Below, piece after piece: positions 11,280 to 22,689 of a DNA stretch of 64,000 nt. Source of the DNA: Carallia brachiata (Eukaryota; Streptophyta; Magnoliopsida; Malpighiales; Rhizophoraceae). The translations under genes were made by a program, and so were the position numbers. The notes beneath the pieces are model-generated. The model saw nothing but the letters and a program-made list of their open reading frames with translations, made no database searches and was not told the origin of the DNA. Every line of letters begins with the position of its first letter. The first letter of the stretch is position 1. The stretch is taken from positions 240,008 to 304,007 of the forward strand of contig JADCRB010000090.1 of NCBI GenBank assembly GCA_021464245.1, in the 5' to 3' direction.

Positions 11280-12240
11280 ATCTGACCAAGTTGCGAATGA
11301 TTTACGTATGAAAATTAATGTTTACTTTTTTTTGAAAATTAATGTTTACATATCCCCTTAATGAAGGGAATTGTAATGAAAACAGATAAAAATCAGAAAT
11401 AAAGAGCATAAGGGAAGTCCAATTAAGCCAACAAAAAAAAATTATTAAAACCTGATGAGAGAAAATTCGGACATTTATAGAAGAAGATTGCATTAGCTAC
11501 TAACTTGGAAAGCCACCCATTTCACCAGTCAACAATGAAGAACTTTGGAGTTCCGGTGTTCACCGGCCACCAGGTAATTAACTACAATTAGATACATGCA
11601 AAGAGTAGGATTGCAAGCTTTCTAGCAATTTTTTTTTGAACAATAAAAAATCTCCTCGCATGTATGATAGTTATTAGATCTTTAAGTTGAAACTGATTTT
11701 TTTGCTATTGATTGTTAATCAACGTCTTTCGTGGGGAGGATCTGTCGTTGGAGCACTACTAGACCTAAAACGGGTCTCTTCAACTCTAACTATAGTATTA
11801 ATGAGTTTTAAACTCAGACGTCGTACTAATACTAAATATCCCTACTATAGGGAAAGCGCAAGAGCGGTGACTCAAACTTAGGTTAATGTTAAAAGATGTA
11901 TGCTAAAATACCACTAAACTATCACTTCTCATGCATGATTTTCATGCAAAATTGATCATGTTAAGAATATGCTTCTCATGACTATATACTTTGCCCATAA
12001 AAATTGCTCCTTTATTATTCCACTGCAAAAAGTTTCATCTACTTCAAATAATTGTTCATATACTTAAAACTCTGAAAACTCTTCAGAGATTGGAAGTTGG
12101 CAGTGAAGGATAGGGCAGAATATGCCGTTAGAGCCCACACACACAATTGAATTCTGTATTACCTTCATATATAAATAAAGTAGCAAAATATATCGAAGCA
12201 CCCCATAAATGTTCCAGTTTTAGAAAGCTACTCGTAAAAT
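11280..12240 (+). repeat. Peroxidase-upstream block (copies at 16060, 29825 and 36760)
   Basis: This block lies upstream of the decayed plus-strand peroxidase. It recurs inverted at 16060-16690 and 36760-37215, with a partial copy at 29825-30130. Landmarks are GGAAAGCCACCCATTTCACC (about 11509) and ATAAATGTTCCAGTTTTAGA (about 12206). It shows that the peroxidase copies were duplicated with about 2 kb or more of 5' flank. Confidence 0.75.
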
Positions 12241-12312
12241 TATAAATTAATGGTTCTACATGCCCAGACCTTAATGAAACAACATAAAAATGAAAGGAAA
12301 TAGGGTAATCAC

Positions 12313-12465
12313 ATATATCACAAAAATTGTATTATAAAATTTATTGAAACTCACAATTATGTAAACAATGATTAACTCTTTTAATATTGTTAAACCAAAA
12401 AAAAGTTATTAATTTTTTTATAATTGTGAATTTTGAAAGTTTTATAATACAATTTTGTGATATAT
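12313..12465. mobile_element. Small foldback MITE
   Basis: About 153 bp with inverted repeats of roughly 60 bp: ATATATCACAAAAATTGTAT at the left, mirrored by ATACAATTTTGTGATATATT at the right. Absent from the equivalent position of the paralogous peroxidase flank (about 36700-36715). Non-coding; superfamily not clear. Confidence 0.6.
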
Positions 12466-12520
12466 TATTATTTAAAGACAAATAATATTATAACGGACAG
12501 GATACCCTGCTAAAGAAAAA

Positions 12521-12975
12521 GAGTATGTATCATCTTGTTGGTTCATTTATTTAGAAAAGGACTCCATTACGTGGCCATAAGGAGGTGGCCGGGAGCTTTT
12601 GATCAGATGAAGAGTAATTTTAAAAAGAAATTAAAAAAAGAAGGGGGCTTGCCTAGACCCCTGCTTTATTGATTTAGAAAATAGATCAGCTAAAGTATGG
12701 TGAGAATATTACTAAGCTTTTTTCTTTTTAAAAAAATGCAGCTCCAAGAGTATGTTTCATCTTTGTTGGTTCATTTATTTAGAAAAGGACTCCATTACGT
12801 GGCCATAAGGAGGCGGCCGGGAGTTATTGATCAGATGAACAGTAATTTAAAAAAAATTAAAAAAAAGAAGGGGGCTTGCCTAGACCCTGCTTTTATTGAT
12901 TTAGAAAAGAGATTAGCTAAAGTATGGTGAGAATATCACTAAACTTTTTTGTTTTTAAAAAAAATGGAGCTCCTA
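12521..12975 (+). repeat. Direct tandem duplication, 227-bp period
   Basis: 12521-12747 and 12748-12975 are near-identical (both contain AGAAAAGGACTCCATTACGT and AGGGGGCTTGCCTAGACCC). The paralogous flank at about 36400-36680 has a single divergent copy, so this duplicated after the peroxidase duplication. Confidence 0.8.
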
Positions 12976-13103
12976 AAGTTGAACCTTTTGATTTTATATT
13001 GATATTTTATGGGTATACAGGAGAGAATAATTTTTCTCCTGTGACGCTATATGGACCAAACTTTTGAATGAAGGGCTACGACCCATTTGTAGTTAAAAAC
13101 AAC

Positions 13104-13109
13104 GAACCA
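13104..13109 (+). repeat. LINE target-site duplication, left
   Basis: GAACCA, repeated at 13449-13454 after the poly-A tail. Confidence 0.55.
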
Positions 13110-13448
13110 GTTTTTGCTTTTTGCTATTGTTTGGACAATTTGGATGATAAAGAATAAACTTGTGTTTTGTGGTACTGTGCTAAATAATGAAACTTTGATA
13201 GATGTTATTTTAAGTTGGTGGAGATTTTTGTATTAGTATTACCTTTACTGATCTTCTTAGCATTGAGCAAAAGTTTATTATTTAATGTCTAGGATAAGAA
13301 ACTCATATCTTATTACTTAGTGTAAAGTTTTGTTTTTTTTTTATTTTATTTTTTCATAGGGAGTCTCTTATTTTGCTCCCTGTTGTAATCTTTTCTTAAT
13401 TCTCTAATAAAATTACATAATGATTCATCAAAAAAAAAAAAAAAAAAA
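13110..13448 (+). mobile_element. 5'-truncated LINE, 3' end only
   Basis: About 339 bp ending in a poly-A tail (13430-13448). The first part translates as FAIVWTIWMIKNKLVFCGTV, the W-x-I-W-x-x-(R/K)-N pattern of the C terminus of plant LINE reverse transcriptase proteins. A GAACCA direct repeat flanks it. The paralogous peroxidase flank (about 36241-36262 on the minus strand) is uninterrupted at this point. Strong 5' truncation is normal for LINE integration. Confidence 0.75.
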
Positions 13449-13454
13449 GAACCA

Positions 13455-14165
13455 AAGTGAGGGGATTTCTAAAATTGAATGAGGGGCAACTTGTGACTGT
13501 AATTGTGACTGCTGAATAATGCAGTATCAGAGTACCCTTCATTGCCACAGCCAGATTAAGGGTATAATATGTCTTTATACATGTACAACTGGATAAATTC
13601 CTATTGTTAGTATGTGCATTTATTTTTCTTCCAATTGTAGGATCATGTGCCACTTATTGATTCCCTGTTATCATTTTTGCAATTTCAGTCACCCTTAGTT
13701 CGACATGCATATCTGTAAGTCGAAAATGACAAATGACATGCAACTAATTAACAAATGGTTGCTGTGTATATTAATTTTGATAAAAAAAAAAAAACAGAGA
13801 GATTCAAATAATAGTTTCTTTTAGAAAAAGTAAAAAATACAAAAGTTGCCATACAAAAATATTTGTTCTGAAGCTTTTAAGTTTTCTCTTGTAATTCTAT
13901 CTGACAACATTGTTATGTTAGTTTTTTTTTTTTTTTTTTTGGTCTACAAGATGGAAAAGTAAGATGACACCCGTAGTTAGTCAATGAGATATTAATGTTA
14001 TTATTGATAAAGTTTATTCTGCAAATAATAATAATAATAATAATTCAACGATTCAATAATAATAGTCTCTCGAATTTCCTTGGACTATTATGTATAGGAC
14101 CTTAACCTTGGCACACTCTGCTCAAAACATTCAGTTGTTATTGGGTTCCTAATTTTCAGAAGGCA
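13455..14165 (+). other. Proximal upstream region of decayed peroxidase
   Basis: Collinear with the minus-strand flank 35645-36240 of the intact peroxidase. The TATA-like box is ATTATGTATAGG near 14087, where the intact gene has ATTATATATAGG. T-runs and an AAT repeat (about 14026-14044) are extra here. Confidence 0.55.
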
Positions 14166-14170
14166 GAGCC

Positions 14171-15873
14171 ATGACAATATTGTATCTCTTCCTCGTTTTT
14201 CCATTGTTTCCATTGTTAATCCCCAGTTCTGTTGCCCTGGATACCTCGTTCTATGACAAGTCATGTCCTGATGCAGTTGCCATCGTGAAGGGAGTGATGA
14301 AAGATGTGGTAGCTGCTGAGCCGAGGATGGGGTATCAATTATACGCATGCATTTCCACGACTGTCTTGTTCAGCTAATGTCATTTCATCTCCCAACCTTA
14401 AATTTCAATTGGCTCTAGCTGTTAAGTAATTTTTTTTTTTATTTCATCAAAAAGGCCAAGTCTTTAATAAGTATGTACTTTGAGACATCGCCTACTTTGA
14501 GACATCGCCTCTGTGACTTACCTTTCTGCATGGTTTCTGTTTAGCACAACAAAAAGGGGAATTGATGAATCAATTTTCAATAGCTGCCCGTTTTCCAATT
14601 CAAAGAATGTATTATATGTGTGGTCCAGCAATGTGGCTCCAACATAATTGGAGTTATGTCTGTGTTCTATAAATGTGTAAACAAGAACTCAATTAAAGCC
14701 AAATTCAGTCAAATAGAAATTTTCAGTCGCACATTCTGTTAAATGAACAATTTGTAGTTGATGATGAGTCTTTCGGGTGAATTTTTTTAGCCTTCTTGAG
14801 TTTCATGATGTTTTTTATTTGTCTCTTTTGCCAATAAAGAGGTGTGGTGCACCAACCCTTTTGGATGATTCTCCAAGTTTCAGAACTTCATCTCTGTCGG
14901 AGGTTACGACGTAATAGATAGAATCAAATCGAAATTGAACTCCAATGTTTCCTGACAGCGTCCTGTGCTGACGTGCTAACTTTGGCTGCATGAAATGGCG
15001 TTCATCTGGTACTACTATTTCTTTTCATTAATTTGTTTGTGCTTTTTGCTCATGTTGATGCCCTTTTTTTTTTTTCTTTTGTTCTTATGTCCATGTTTTA
15101 TTTGAAGAGATTTCTAATATAACTCTTATTTTATAGTGAGTATAAATTATTCGCGATCTCACACAATGAGTGGAGCCTATTTAAAATAAAAAATAAATTA
15201 TGTAATATTAAATTACGAATAAATTTTATTTATTAAAAAAATAAAATAAAATAAACGGGCATTCTTATTTGATTTAACTAACATAAATAACGGTTTATTT
15301 ATAAGTATGAATGTATACAGCTGGGGGTCTTTACTGGGATGTCCCACTTGGGCACAAGGATACTAACAAGCACCCCCATTGAGCTTGCCTTACTCAACCT
15401 CCCAAAACCAATCTCCGAGTACCCGGACCTCGTCAAATCTTTTGCCAAACAAGGGCTTACTGAGAGGGATTTACTTGCCCATCGGGGGCTCAAGCCACTC
15501 AAACCGTCGGAGAGATATGCTCGGTGCGGGCTGTTTCAAAAGGATCTACAACAGGACACAGATGTTAACGACAAATTTGCAGAAGCTGTCTCAAGATTCT
15601 GCTGTCAAAATGCCAGTCAGCTGTTTAGTTTGTACTATCATACGGACTTTTCGTTCGATAAAGGCTATAACAGCAATTTAATTGCCAACGAGTGCCTTCT
15701 TCACTCTGACAGACAACTGCTGAAGGGTGAGCTTCTTGAAATCCTTGATGTGAGCGTATGCCTCTAATGCCACCGCTTTTTTGAATACTTCATCAGGCAA
15801 TGGTGAAGATGTCCTCTCTTTCTCCACCAGCAAGACAAGGTGGGATATGCGAAGCAACTGCAGGATTACTTAA
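14171..15873 (+). pseudogene. Class III peroxidase pseudogene
   Basis: Plus-strand paralogue of the intact peroxidase at 34081-35579, with the same three-exon plan: exon 1 14171-14373, exon 2 14841-15008, exon 3 15321-15873. The first 50 codons are well kept (signal peptide, then LDTSFYDKSCPDAVAIVKGV). A base loss after PRMG shifts the frame and destroys the HFHDC distal-histidine segment, although the DNA for it is still visible. The exon 1 donor is CT instead of GT. Exon 2 has lost the segment after DSPSFR and carries stops. In exon 3 the LSGAHTIG haem-ligand motif is replaced by HRGLKPLKPS. It cannot give an active haem peroxidase. Confidence 0.9.
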
Positions 15874-15995
15874 TACTGATTAGTCCAGTAGTTGCTTCGT
15901 ATATGGCCACCTTCTCCGGGTGGTGGATAAAGAGAGGACATCTTCACCATTGCCTTAACGAAGTCTTCAAAAAAGGCGGTGGCATTAGAAAGAGG
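15765..15995. repeat. Palindrome of peroxidase exon-3 ends
   Basis: 15765-15864 and 15884-15995 are inverted copies of the last ~100 bp of peroxidase exon 3, around a loop of about 19 bp. Both arms contain a GAAGCAACT core. This places a second, reversed peroxidase tail directly against the first. Confidence 0.8.
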
Positions 15996-16690
15996 ACAGA
16001 TCCGAGACCTGTTGGTTGTGTGTTGTTATTTGTTATTGTTAGGTGTATTCTTTCCCAACAAACTGGAACATTTATGGGCTGCTTCTTATATATTTTGCTA
16101 CCTGATTTATATATATGAAGGTAACACGGAATTCAATTATGTGGGCTCCAACCATATTCTTCCCTATCCTTCACTGCCAACTTCGAATATCTGAAGAGTT
16201 CTAAATTAAAGTTTTAGCATTTGAACATCTCTTTGAAGTGGCTGAAACTTTTTGCAGTGGAAATTAAAGGAGACATTTTATGAGTAAAGTATATAGTCAG
16301 AAGCATATTCCTAATGTGATCAATTTTGCAATCCTTCTTTTGGCATGTGTCTAATTGTAGTTACCTTGGTGGCTAGTGGGTACCATAGGAACTCCAATGT
16401 TCTTCATTGTTGAATGGTGAAAGGGGTGGCTTTCCAAGTCAGTAGCTAATATAATCCTCTCTTATAAACGTTTGAATTTTCTCTCATGTTTTAATATTTT
16501 TTGTCTTGGTTTAATTGGACTTCTCCTACTTTATCATGGAAAATATTTGAAACTTGATTATGATGGGTTACTTTTTGTTCTGATTTTTATCAGTTTTTTA
16601 TTACAATTCCCTACATTAAGAGCATATATAAACGTGAATTTTCATACGTAAATGCTTGTTTTGATTGTTATCGTGAAGATTTTGAGTGCC
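15884..16690 (-). pseudogene. Third peroxidase copy, internally deleted
   Basis: On the minus strand this holds the peroxidase upstream block (16690-16060), about 60 bp of unrelated filler (16060-15996), then the end of exon 3 (15995-15884). Exons 1 and 2 and most of exon 3 are missing. It is the mirror of 34081-37215 with the centre deleted. No product expected. Confidence 0.7.
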
Positions 16691-16699
16691 ACATCGCAC

Positions 16700-17450
16700 A
16701 TACAAAATTGAGCCAATCAGGTAATAGTTTATATCTGTCACAAACAAAATTGACTGCTATCACAGCGAACGTAAAGAATGTGATCTTTACTAAGATCATA
16801 TCGTCAAGTCACAAGTGGAATATTCGTAGTCAGAAAATTAAGTTTTGGAGCCAGAGAATTCCTCCAAACTGGATACAAAGGAGCGTGAAATACTAAGAAG
16901 AAATTTTTTATAGGACACTGTTACATGGTTAGATGATTAGGTGATTAAATTGTAGTCATATTGTAACTAGAAGTATAATTTGTACAACAACATTCAAAAA
17001 AAGTATATTGTAAAAAAATAGTCGTATTTTTCTGTTACACATTTTATTATTACAATTGTACAAAATATAATATTTGTTACAATATGGCGACAATTTTGAC
17101 CACCAATCCGTTTGACGACTAAAGATTTCCGTTTTTTATATATGTGTCCAATCCAAAAATAGAAAATAAGATGGTCATTTGACCAATCAAGAGATTGCCC
17201 AAGTGAGCAATCAAAATTTTGTCATGGTAACAGCGTAATTGTAAACCACTTTATTACTTATTACTAATCTCTTAGTTTATCTTAGTTTTAATTTCGAGTC
17301 ATGATGATGCATAATTCTAAATATTTGTTTAAGCCTTTGGTCCACCCAAAAAAAAAAAAAAAAGCTACAATTGAGTCAAAGTTTTTTGGTCTAAGCAACT
17401 TACAAACTAATAAACTTTTTAATAAATTAAAGAAAAAATATTTTTAGTTT
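16700..17450. other. Intergenic, no gene seen
   Basis: AT-rich with a poly-A run at 17348-17363. A 62-codon ORF at 16708-16896 has no visible motif or duplicated counterpart, so I do not call it. Confidence 0.45.
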
Positions 17451-17454
17451 TTGA

Positions 17455-18190
17455 CTAAGGTTGTAAGAATTAGATCAATCATTGAATCAAAAAATTCAAT
17501 GATTCAAGTTTTAAGTGATTTAACCGAAGTTGAACTAGTAAAATTAGTATTTAATATTAAATATAAAAAAATAAATATATATAAACATTATATATAAAAG
17601 TTAATATATAAAATATAATATTATATATATATATATATGTATGTATGTATTGAAATACTTATATTTATAAATTTAAAATATGTGATTTATAATTTATTAT
17701 AAGACGAGATTAAAAATTTTAATAAAGTTAATAATTTTCTTAACAATAAAAAGAGAGATAACAAATAGTAATTGTCTTTTTTTTAGAGGAAAGAAAATAA
17801 TAAATGTTAATTTATTAGTTATATAAAGCACAATAACAATGCAATTAAGATGATGTATATATTATGCAAGAAGTTTCAGAAAATAATAAATTAATAAAAA
17901 TGCAACAATTTACAAGTTAGTTGAGTAGTACAAGACTTATCTTTTATATTAAAAATTAAAGATTCAAGACCCAAATTCCACGTAATAGTATAAGATTTCT
18001 TCTATTTATTCAGGATTTGACAACTTAGTCCACATGAGACCGATTCACAAGTCCGACCATTGAACAAGCCGTTGACTGAATTTTAACCGATTTAGTCTTC
18101 CACCGAATTTCGACTACAATCTAGACCGGGCCTCAAATCCAGTCGCTGGACCAATTGATTCAACTGACTAAATGATCTGACTTAGACAAA
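17455..18190. repeat. Dispersed non-autonomous repeat (related to 23270-23800)
   Basis: Starts near GGTTGTAAGAATTAGATC and contains ATTGAATC, TTCAACTGACT and ACCGATTT-type short motifs that recur in the 23270-23800 stretch. This pattern resembles known plant non-coding elements rich in GGTTCAA/TTGAACC words. Ends are not sharply defined and I found no clear target duplication. Confidence 0.35.
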
Positions 18191-18340
18191 ATTGGCTAGG
18201 GGACTTGCTATGCATCCTGCAAGTGGATCTAGCCAAAAGCCATAGACCACCTTTCTTCTAATTTCAAAGATTCCTTGTATATCGGGTACCGTTACTTTTA
18301 CACATTTATTTAATGATAAATGTTGGTAGGCATAAAATTG
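18190..18340. repeat. Duplicated intergenic segment, short copy
   Basis: Matches 3720-3840 and 55255-55330 (TGCAAGTGG...CACCTTTC, AATTTCAAAGATT). It places the start of the peptide-gene unit upstream of copy B. Confidence 0.5.
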
Positions 18341-18879
18341 AGTCAAAGGCTATTTAGAGAGGTATTAGGAAAAATATTTGAATTTATTTTTAAAAATCAT
18401 GTTTTAGGATAACATTGTGTATATTTTAGAAAATACTAAACATGTTTAGATTTGAATTTTAAAAGAATAAAATAAAATAATATTTGACTGTTCTTTGTCT
18501 AATTTCTTTATTGATATGCCAAAACTTTGGGGAAAAGTCTTGCACCAGGACGTAGCATCCGGATGCAACTTCCGGAGAAACCGAAAAAGTACCACCGATT
18601 GTAATTTAAGTGTAACCGTGTTGGTTTTTTCAGAAAAAAAAATTATTTTTAATGAAAAAATATTTTTTTAATGTATATTAAATAAAGTCTACATATTAAA
18701 TTCTAAAATAACACTTATTTAATTTTATATTTTAATTTTATAATTTTTTATTTCATATTTTTTAAATATAATTATCTTAAATTAATGATCGATTGTATTT
18801 TTAAGTACTTTGGATGCATGGTTCAGTGTTGTATCAGTATTGTATCTTCACTCGAAACTTGTTTTTCAAGAAAATTAAA

Positions 18880-19090
18880 TTAAAAAAAGCTCTCAACTTT
18901 AGCTGACACTTTTTTTTTTTTTTTTAGAATGTCATTCAATTGACACGTTACGTAAGTTGAATGCCGGAAATGGGTCCGATTAAGATTATCGTTGATCCAA
19001 AACAAGACGGTCAACGCGGTTATATTCTATGGTCTACCGTATCAATGAAAGGAAAAAGATAGTTCGGTATCCGCATCATGTGACGTTGCA
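18880..19090 (+). promoter_or_regulatory. Duplicated upstream block with W-box core, copy 3
   Basis: Matches 4170-4300 plus 4535-4720, and 55362-55430. It carries GGTCAA at 19009-19014 (TTGACC on the minus strand) inside AAGACGGTCAACGCGGTTA. It lies about 1.4 kb upstream of the intact peptide gene B, so a direct promoter role is uncertain. Confidence 0.4.
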
Positions 19091-19239
19091 AAAAAAAATT
19101 TAATATGAATTTTCGATACATAAAAAAATATCTTTTTAAAAAAATTGGTTACATCGTTCGTACTCTCTCACTTTCGCACACAAGTCATTAAAAGTTTAAA
19201 ACGTATTCTTTTCAAAGGCATGTGCGTAGAATTTATTGT

Positions 19240-20220
19240 CTGCTGTTATCTTGTGGACCACTAATCCACCATAGACGACAGCCACAACTGCACAAGCAAC
19301 GCCCTCATTGACTTGGAATTAATTGTCCATCGTACCAGCTCACTGGCCAACATTGGGTTCGGGAAGAAGAAAAGAAAGAAAAGCGGGAGAGAAAATTAAT
19401 GCCAAAAGAAAGGATTATTATATTTGGATGAAGTTTTAAAAATGTGCGAAGAAAATTTGTGACTCACTTTTTACTGGTTGGCCCACTAAATGTATTCTTT
19501 TTGAAATTAAGAAAAAATTATTGGTTTTTATACTATTTTTAGTAAATAATTTTAATATCTTTATTGTATACATATTGATATTATATTATAAAGTACAAAT
19601 TAATATTATAAGCATCATTTTTTTACCACTCACTTTTCATATATTTTCAAAAAAAATTTTGTTTTTCTCTTTCTCATTACTTTTTCTAAAAACGAAATGC
19701 TGAAAAATTATTTTACCTCATTTTCTTCCGTTCCACGTTCTTCTCCCGCTTACTTTTTTGGTTCAAACACAGAATAAACGTCTTTCCTCTTTCAAAAAAA
19801 AAAAAAAACACAATTTGTACGTTGCGTTTATATCACGGAAAATATATTTTCCCTTTCAGACAGAAAATGTGTGATAGAGGAGCCTGACCCAACCCAACAA
19901 TCAGACTTCTAGCACCAAAGAATAACAGATAAAAAAAAAAAAAAAATACTCTCCATGTTCTACAAATATTAATTTAATGAGGGTGCCTTTATTTCTCCCC
20001 ACTATCACGATCATTTGGAAAAATTTGCAAGGCAATCCCCACCGGTCATGGCTTTATTCCTGATTATGACCGGGAAAGTCAGTCAATGGACTTTGCAATC
20101 TTCGTGGCAATGGTTCCACGATATCGTGTGCCCCACCACGAAATGGCGAGTCTTCGGGCAACCATCCGTACGCTTCACGCATCGGCATTTTTGCGCTAAA
20201 CAAATCACAGCTCTAAAATC
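19240..20220 (+). other. Distal upstream region of peptide gene B
   Basis: 19240-19400 is duplicated at 56370-56640 (shared TTGACTTGGAATTAATT and a GAAAGAAAAGCGG-like purine stretch). 19500-19720 is very AT-rich. No coding signal. Confidence 0.45.
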
Positions 20221-20224
20221 ACCT

Positions 20225-20235
20225 TATATATAATA
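20225..20235 (+). promoter_or_regulatory. TATA box of peptide gene B
   Basis: TATATATAATA about 190 bp before the ATG, the best TATA match in the proximal region. It would imply a 5' leader of roughly 160 nt. Confidence 0.4.
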
Positions 20236-20422
20236 AAATTATTTGCTGTTAGGTGATTAAAATAAAAAAAATAATAAAAAAACTTAGCTGTCAGGTATTA
20301 TTATATAAATTAAAATTTTATTTTATTTCTATTTAAAATTAAACTTTATAGTATATATATATATACTTCTGTGTGCATATGCGATCATTCCCACGCCAAT
20401 CAGACCACAAGACACCAAGCAA

Positions 20423-20816
20423 ATGGGAAACAATAAGAGTTTTATTTCAATTGTAAAGTTCAGCTCACTCTTCATTTTGATATTCCTTCTCATCTTATTC
20501 TCAAGAGGCCTCGCTGCTGCAAGAAAATTGCCTTATGCTGACTCACCTCCAAGCGTACGTTCGTATTAGTAACTGTGTTTTGTTCTTCTTTCTTGTTTTT
20601 TTTTTTTAACCAACATTAGCATATGAGTGTATGTATCAATATCTGCATGTGTACACGGGAGTGGCTTGATAAATTTTTTCTTTTGACGCAGTAGGTGTGA
20701 ACGGTCATTACCATGGTGCAGTTAAAGTTCGAAATTTAGCGTCTTTCACGGCATCGATGAATCCGCGAAGAAGCGTTTCGAATCATGCTGGCATTAGCAG
20801 TGTCCACGGCCGCTGA
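20423..20816 (+). CDS. Short secreted-peptide precursor, copy B (intact)
   Basis: Two exons: 20423-20558 and 20692-20816, phase 1, 86 residues. The product starts MGNNKSFISIVKF, followed by a strongly hydrophobic run (residues about 14-27) and a likely cleavage region at GLAAARKLPYADS: a classical secretory signal. The mature part has no Cys and is basic, ending NPRRSVSNHAGISSVHGR and a stop. The start and exon 1 match copies C and D, which fixes the ATG. The donor was chosen at 20559 because it keeps the phase-1 junction of the family; the alternative GTACGT donor at 20555 gives phase 0 and an immediate stop. The acceptor is CAGTAG, so two in-frame acceptors 3 nt apart are possible. The SVSNHAG segment aligns with STSGHGG of copy D. 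I recognise no named family; a processed signalling peptide is the most reasonable guess, not shown. Confidence 0.6.
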
Positions 20817-20849
20817 GCATGAAATTGAATATGTTCAATACTAAGTTCC

Positions 20850-21760
20850 ATTATAAAATGCTGTAAAAAAAAAAAAAAGCATATATTTTTGTTCGAATAA
20901 CTGTCAATTTGTCTGCAGAAGTGCTTCTTAAAAACTGTGAACCAAATTTCTCTCCTGATCCTATTAAAAATTTAGACTTTTACTTGAAAGGTCTTAATTT
21001 TTAACTAACTTAGAATTGGGAGTACTATTTTTTTTGTTTAGTTCACCCTCCATGCCCTCTGTGTAACATTTTTTTTTTTTACTTTGTATGAAATTATTGT
21101 GCTTATTTTTATAATAAAATATAACTGTCATTTAGCACTTATTATGTCATGTTACCAATTATGTTCAAGACCAGTTCATTGCGACTTTTACAAGCCGTTG
21201 CCTTCCACAATCTCATATATACACGTTTTATTTTCATTTGAAAGAGTAAAAAGTTTCGGAGTGACAATATAAAATTTTGGTTCGCTATGTCTGAATATAC
21301 GTACGTAAGCATCTTTATTATAATAATCTGGTATTACGCAAAAGATTATTCAAATAAATTTAGCTAGTAAAGAAGGCATTGAGCTGTCTGGCACACTACA
21401 AGGAAGCACTTTGAAGCTGCAAGCGCCTTACAGATATGTACACAGAAGTAAAGCCAAGATAATTAGCATCAATTATCTTTTTTTCATACTTGTTATTCTT
21501 CAATTATACACGTAATCCTTCAACACACAAATTTGTTCGATCATTTTTTTTTATTTTAATTGAACTCCACTTAAAGTTTTTTTTCATTCATAATTATAAT
21601 TGAGTTAATTTTACTTATATCTTCGATAAGTTAAATAAAAAATCCTTCTCTTTTTAACTTTTTTAATGGAAGGAGCTTAACAAATTATAACTTAACATTG
21701 AAAAATACGATAAATATAAAAAAAACACAATCAGGTAGACCAAAATGATAGTGCCACCTC
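20850..21760. other. 3' flank of peptide gene B
   Basis: Contains AGAAGTAAAGCCAAGATAAT near 21448, shared with the 3' flank of copy A. Otherwise AT-rich; no gene seen. Confidence 0.4.
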
Positions 21761-21769
21761 TTGGCACAG

Positions 21770-22340
21770 TTACGCTAATCAAGTCCACATAAAGAAGAGT
21801 CTCAATGTTTTTTAGACTTTCTCAGGTCTGAAAAGAAATGTCAGAAGATACCTCCATATTGGCAAAGAAGTCTACACCAAATTTTGCTTCCTGCGAGATG
21901 TGGTGCAGACGACACTCCCAAGAGCTTCACATCAGCTTGAAACACTCAACAATAATCGGCCGGAAAAGATTCAGTTCCCAATCCTTCTCAAACAATTTTG
22001 AATTGCCACATTTGAATCAGTCTCAATAATAAGATGCTGAAGCCCTCCTTTCCACACTATTTTAAGGCGCATATAAATTGTTCGCAATTTCGCACCAATA
22101 GCCAAAGATAATCCAATACAACCAGAATATCTAAAGATTTATTGGCCAAGTTCATTCCGCGCTACCTCACCAAATCCCACGAGACCAGGAGTACCTTTTA
22201 CATATCCCTCAACATTAATCTTCACTACTGCAGGAATAGGAGCTTGCCAACTAATTAAAGAAGCATTCCCATTGCGCTCCACCCCAATCTTCCTGGCCAC
22301 ATAATCAAATATTTCAGTCGCATGACTTTAACTATATTCA
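21770..22340 (-). mobile_element. LINE fragment, RNase H region
   Basis: On the minus strand the sequence reads ISWQAPIPAVVKINVEGYVK...GLVGFGEVARNELG, then IIETDSNVAIQNCL. This is the RNase H-like domain (RVT_3) found at the C terminus of plant LINE polyproteins or in their relics. It ends with PRGGTIILVYLI and a T-rich (A-rich in sense) tail near 21720. Stops and frameshifts are present. No 5' part is found, so it is a truncated copy. Confidence 0.6.
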
Positions 22341-22345
22341 TAGCC

Positions 22346-22680
22346 AATGAGGGTGAATTATGCTTGCCGCCCGAGTGATTTCGGAATGGGGCCCCTGTAT
22401 CCAGCAAATTTGGAATTACTTACCTGTGTGGCCGAAGCTATATTTTAATATCCTCTGCTGGTTTTGGCATTATAGTTATAGTTGCCTTCATCTTTGCTAT
22501 TTGGAATTGCTCTGCATTTTTTTATCATGGCCTATGTGCCGGATGGTATGCAAGTCAAATTCATGAAACTGTTATTGCGGTGAGTTTCGGTTCGGCAACT
22601 CATGGTACGAGCTGTTGGTTTAATCAAATGGGCCCCAGGAAATATATAGGTACAACATACGAAATAAATAACATTTTTTT
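22346..22680 (+). other. Unassigned open stretch with a hydrophobic segment
   Basis: From ATG 22346 one frame reads MRVNYACRPSDFGMGP...CVAEAIF, and after a shift at about 22428 another stays open to about 22680 with ISSAGFGIIVIVAFIFAIW, which looks like a membrane segment, then YHGLCAGWYASQIHETVIAV. I recognise no family and see no splice signals. It may be a captured or decayed exon of an unknown membrane protein, or chance. Confidence 0.2.
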
Positions 22681-22689
22681 TTACTCATA

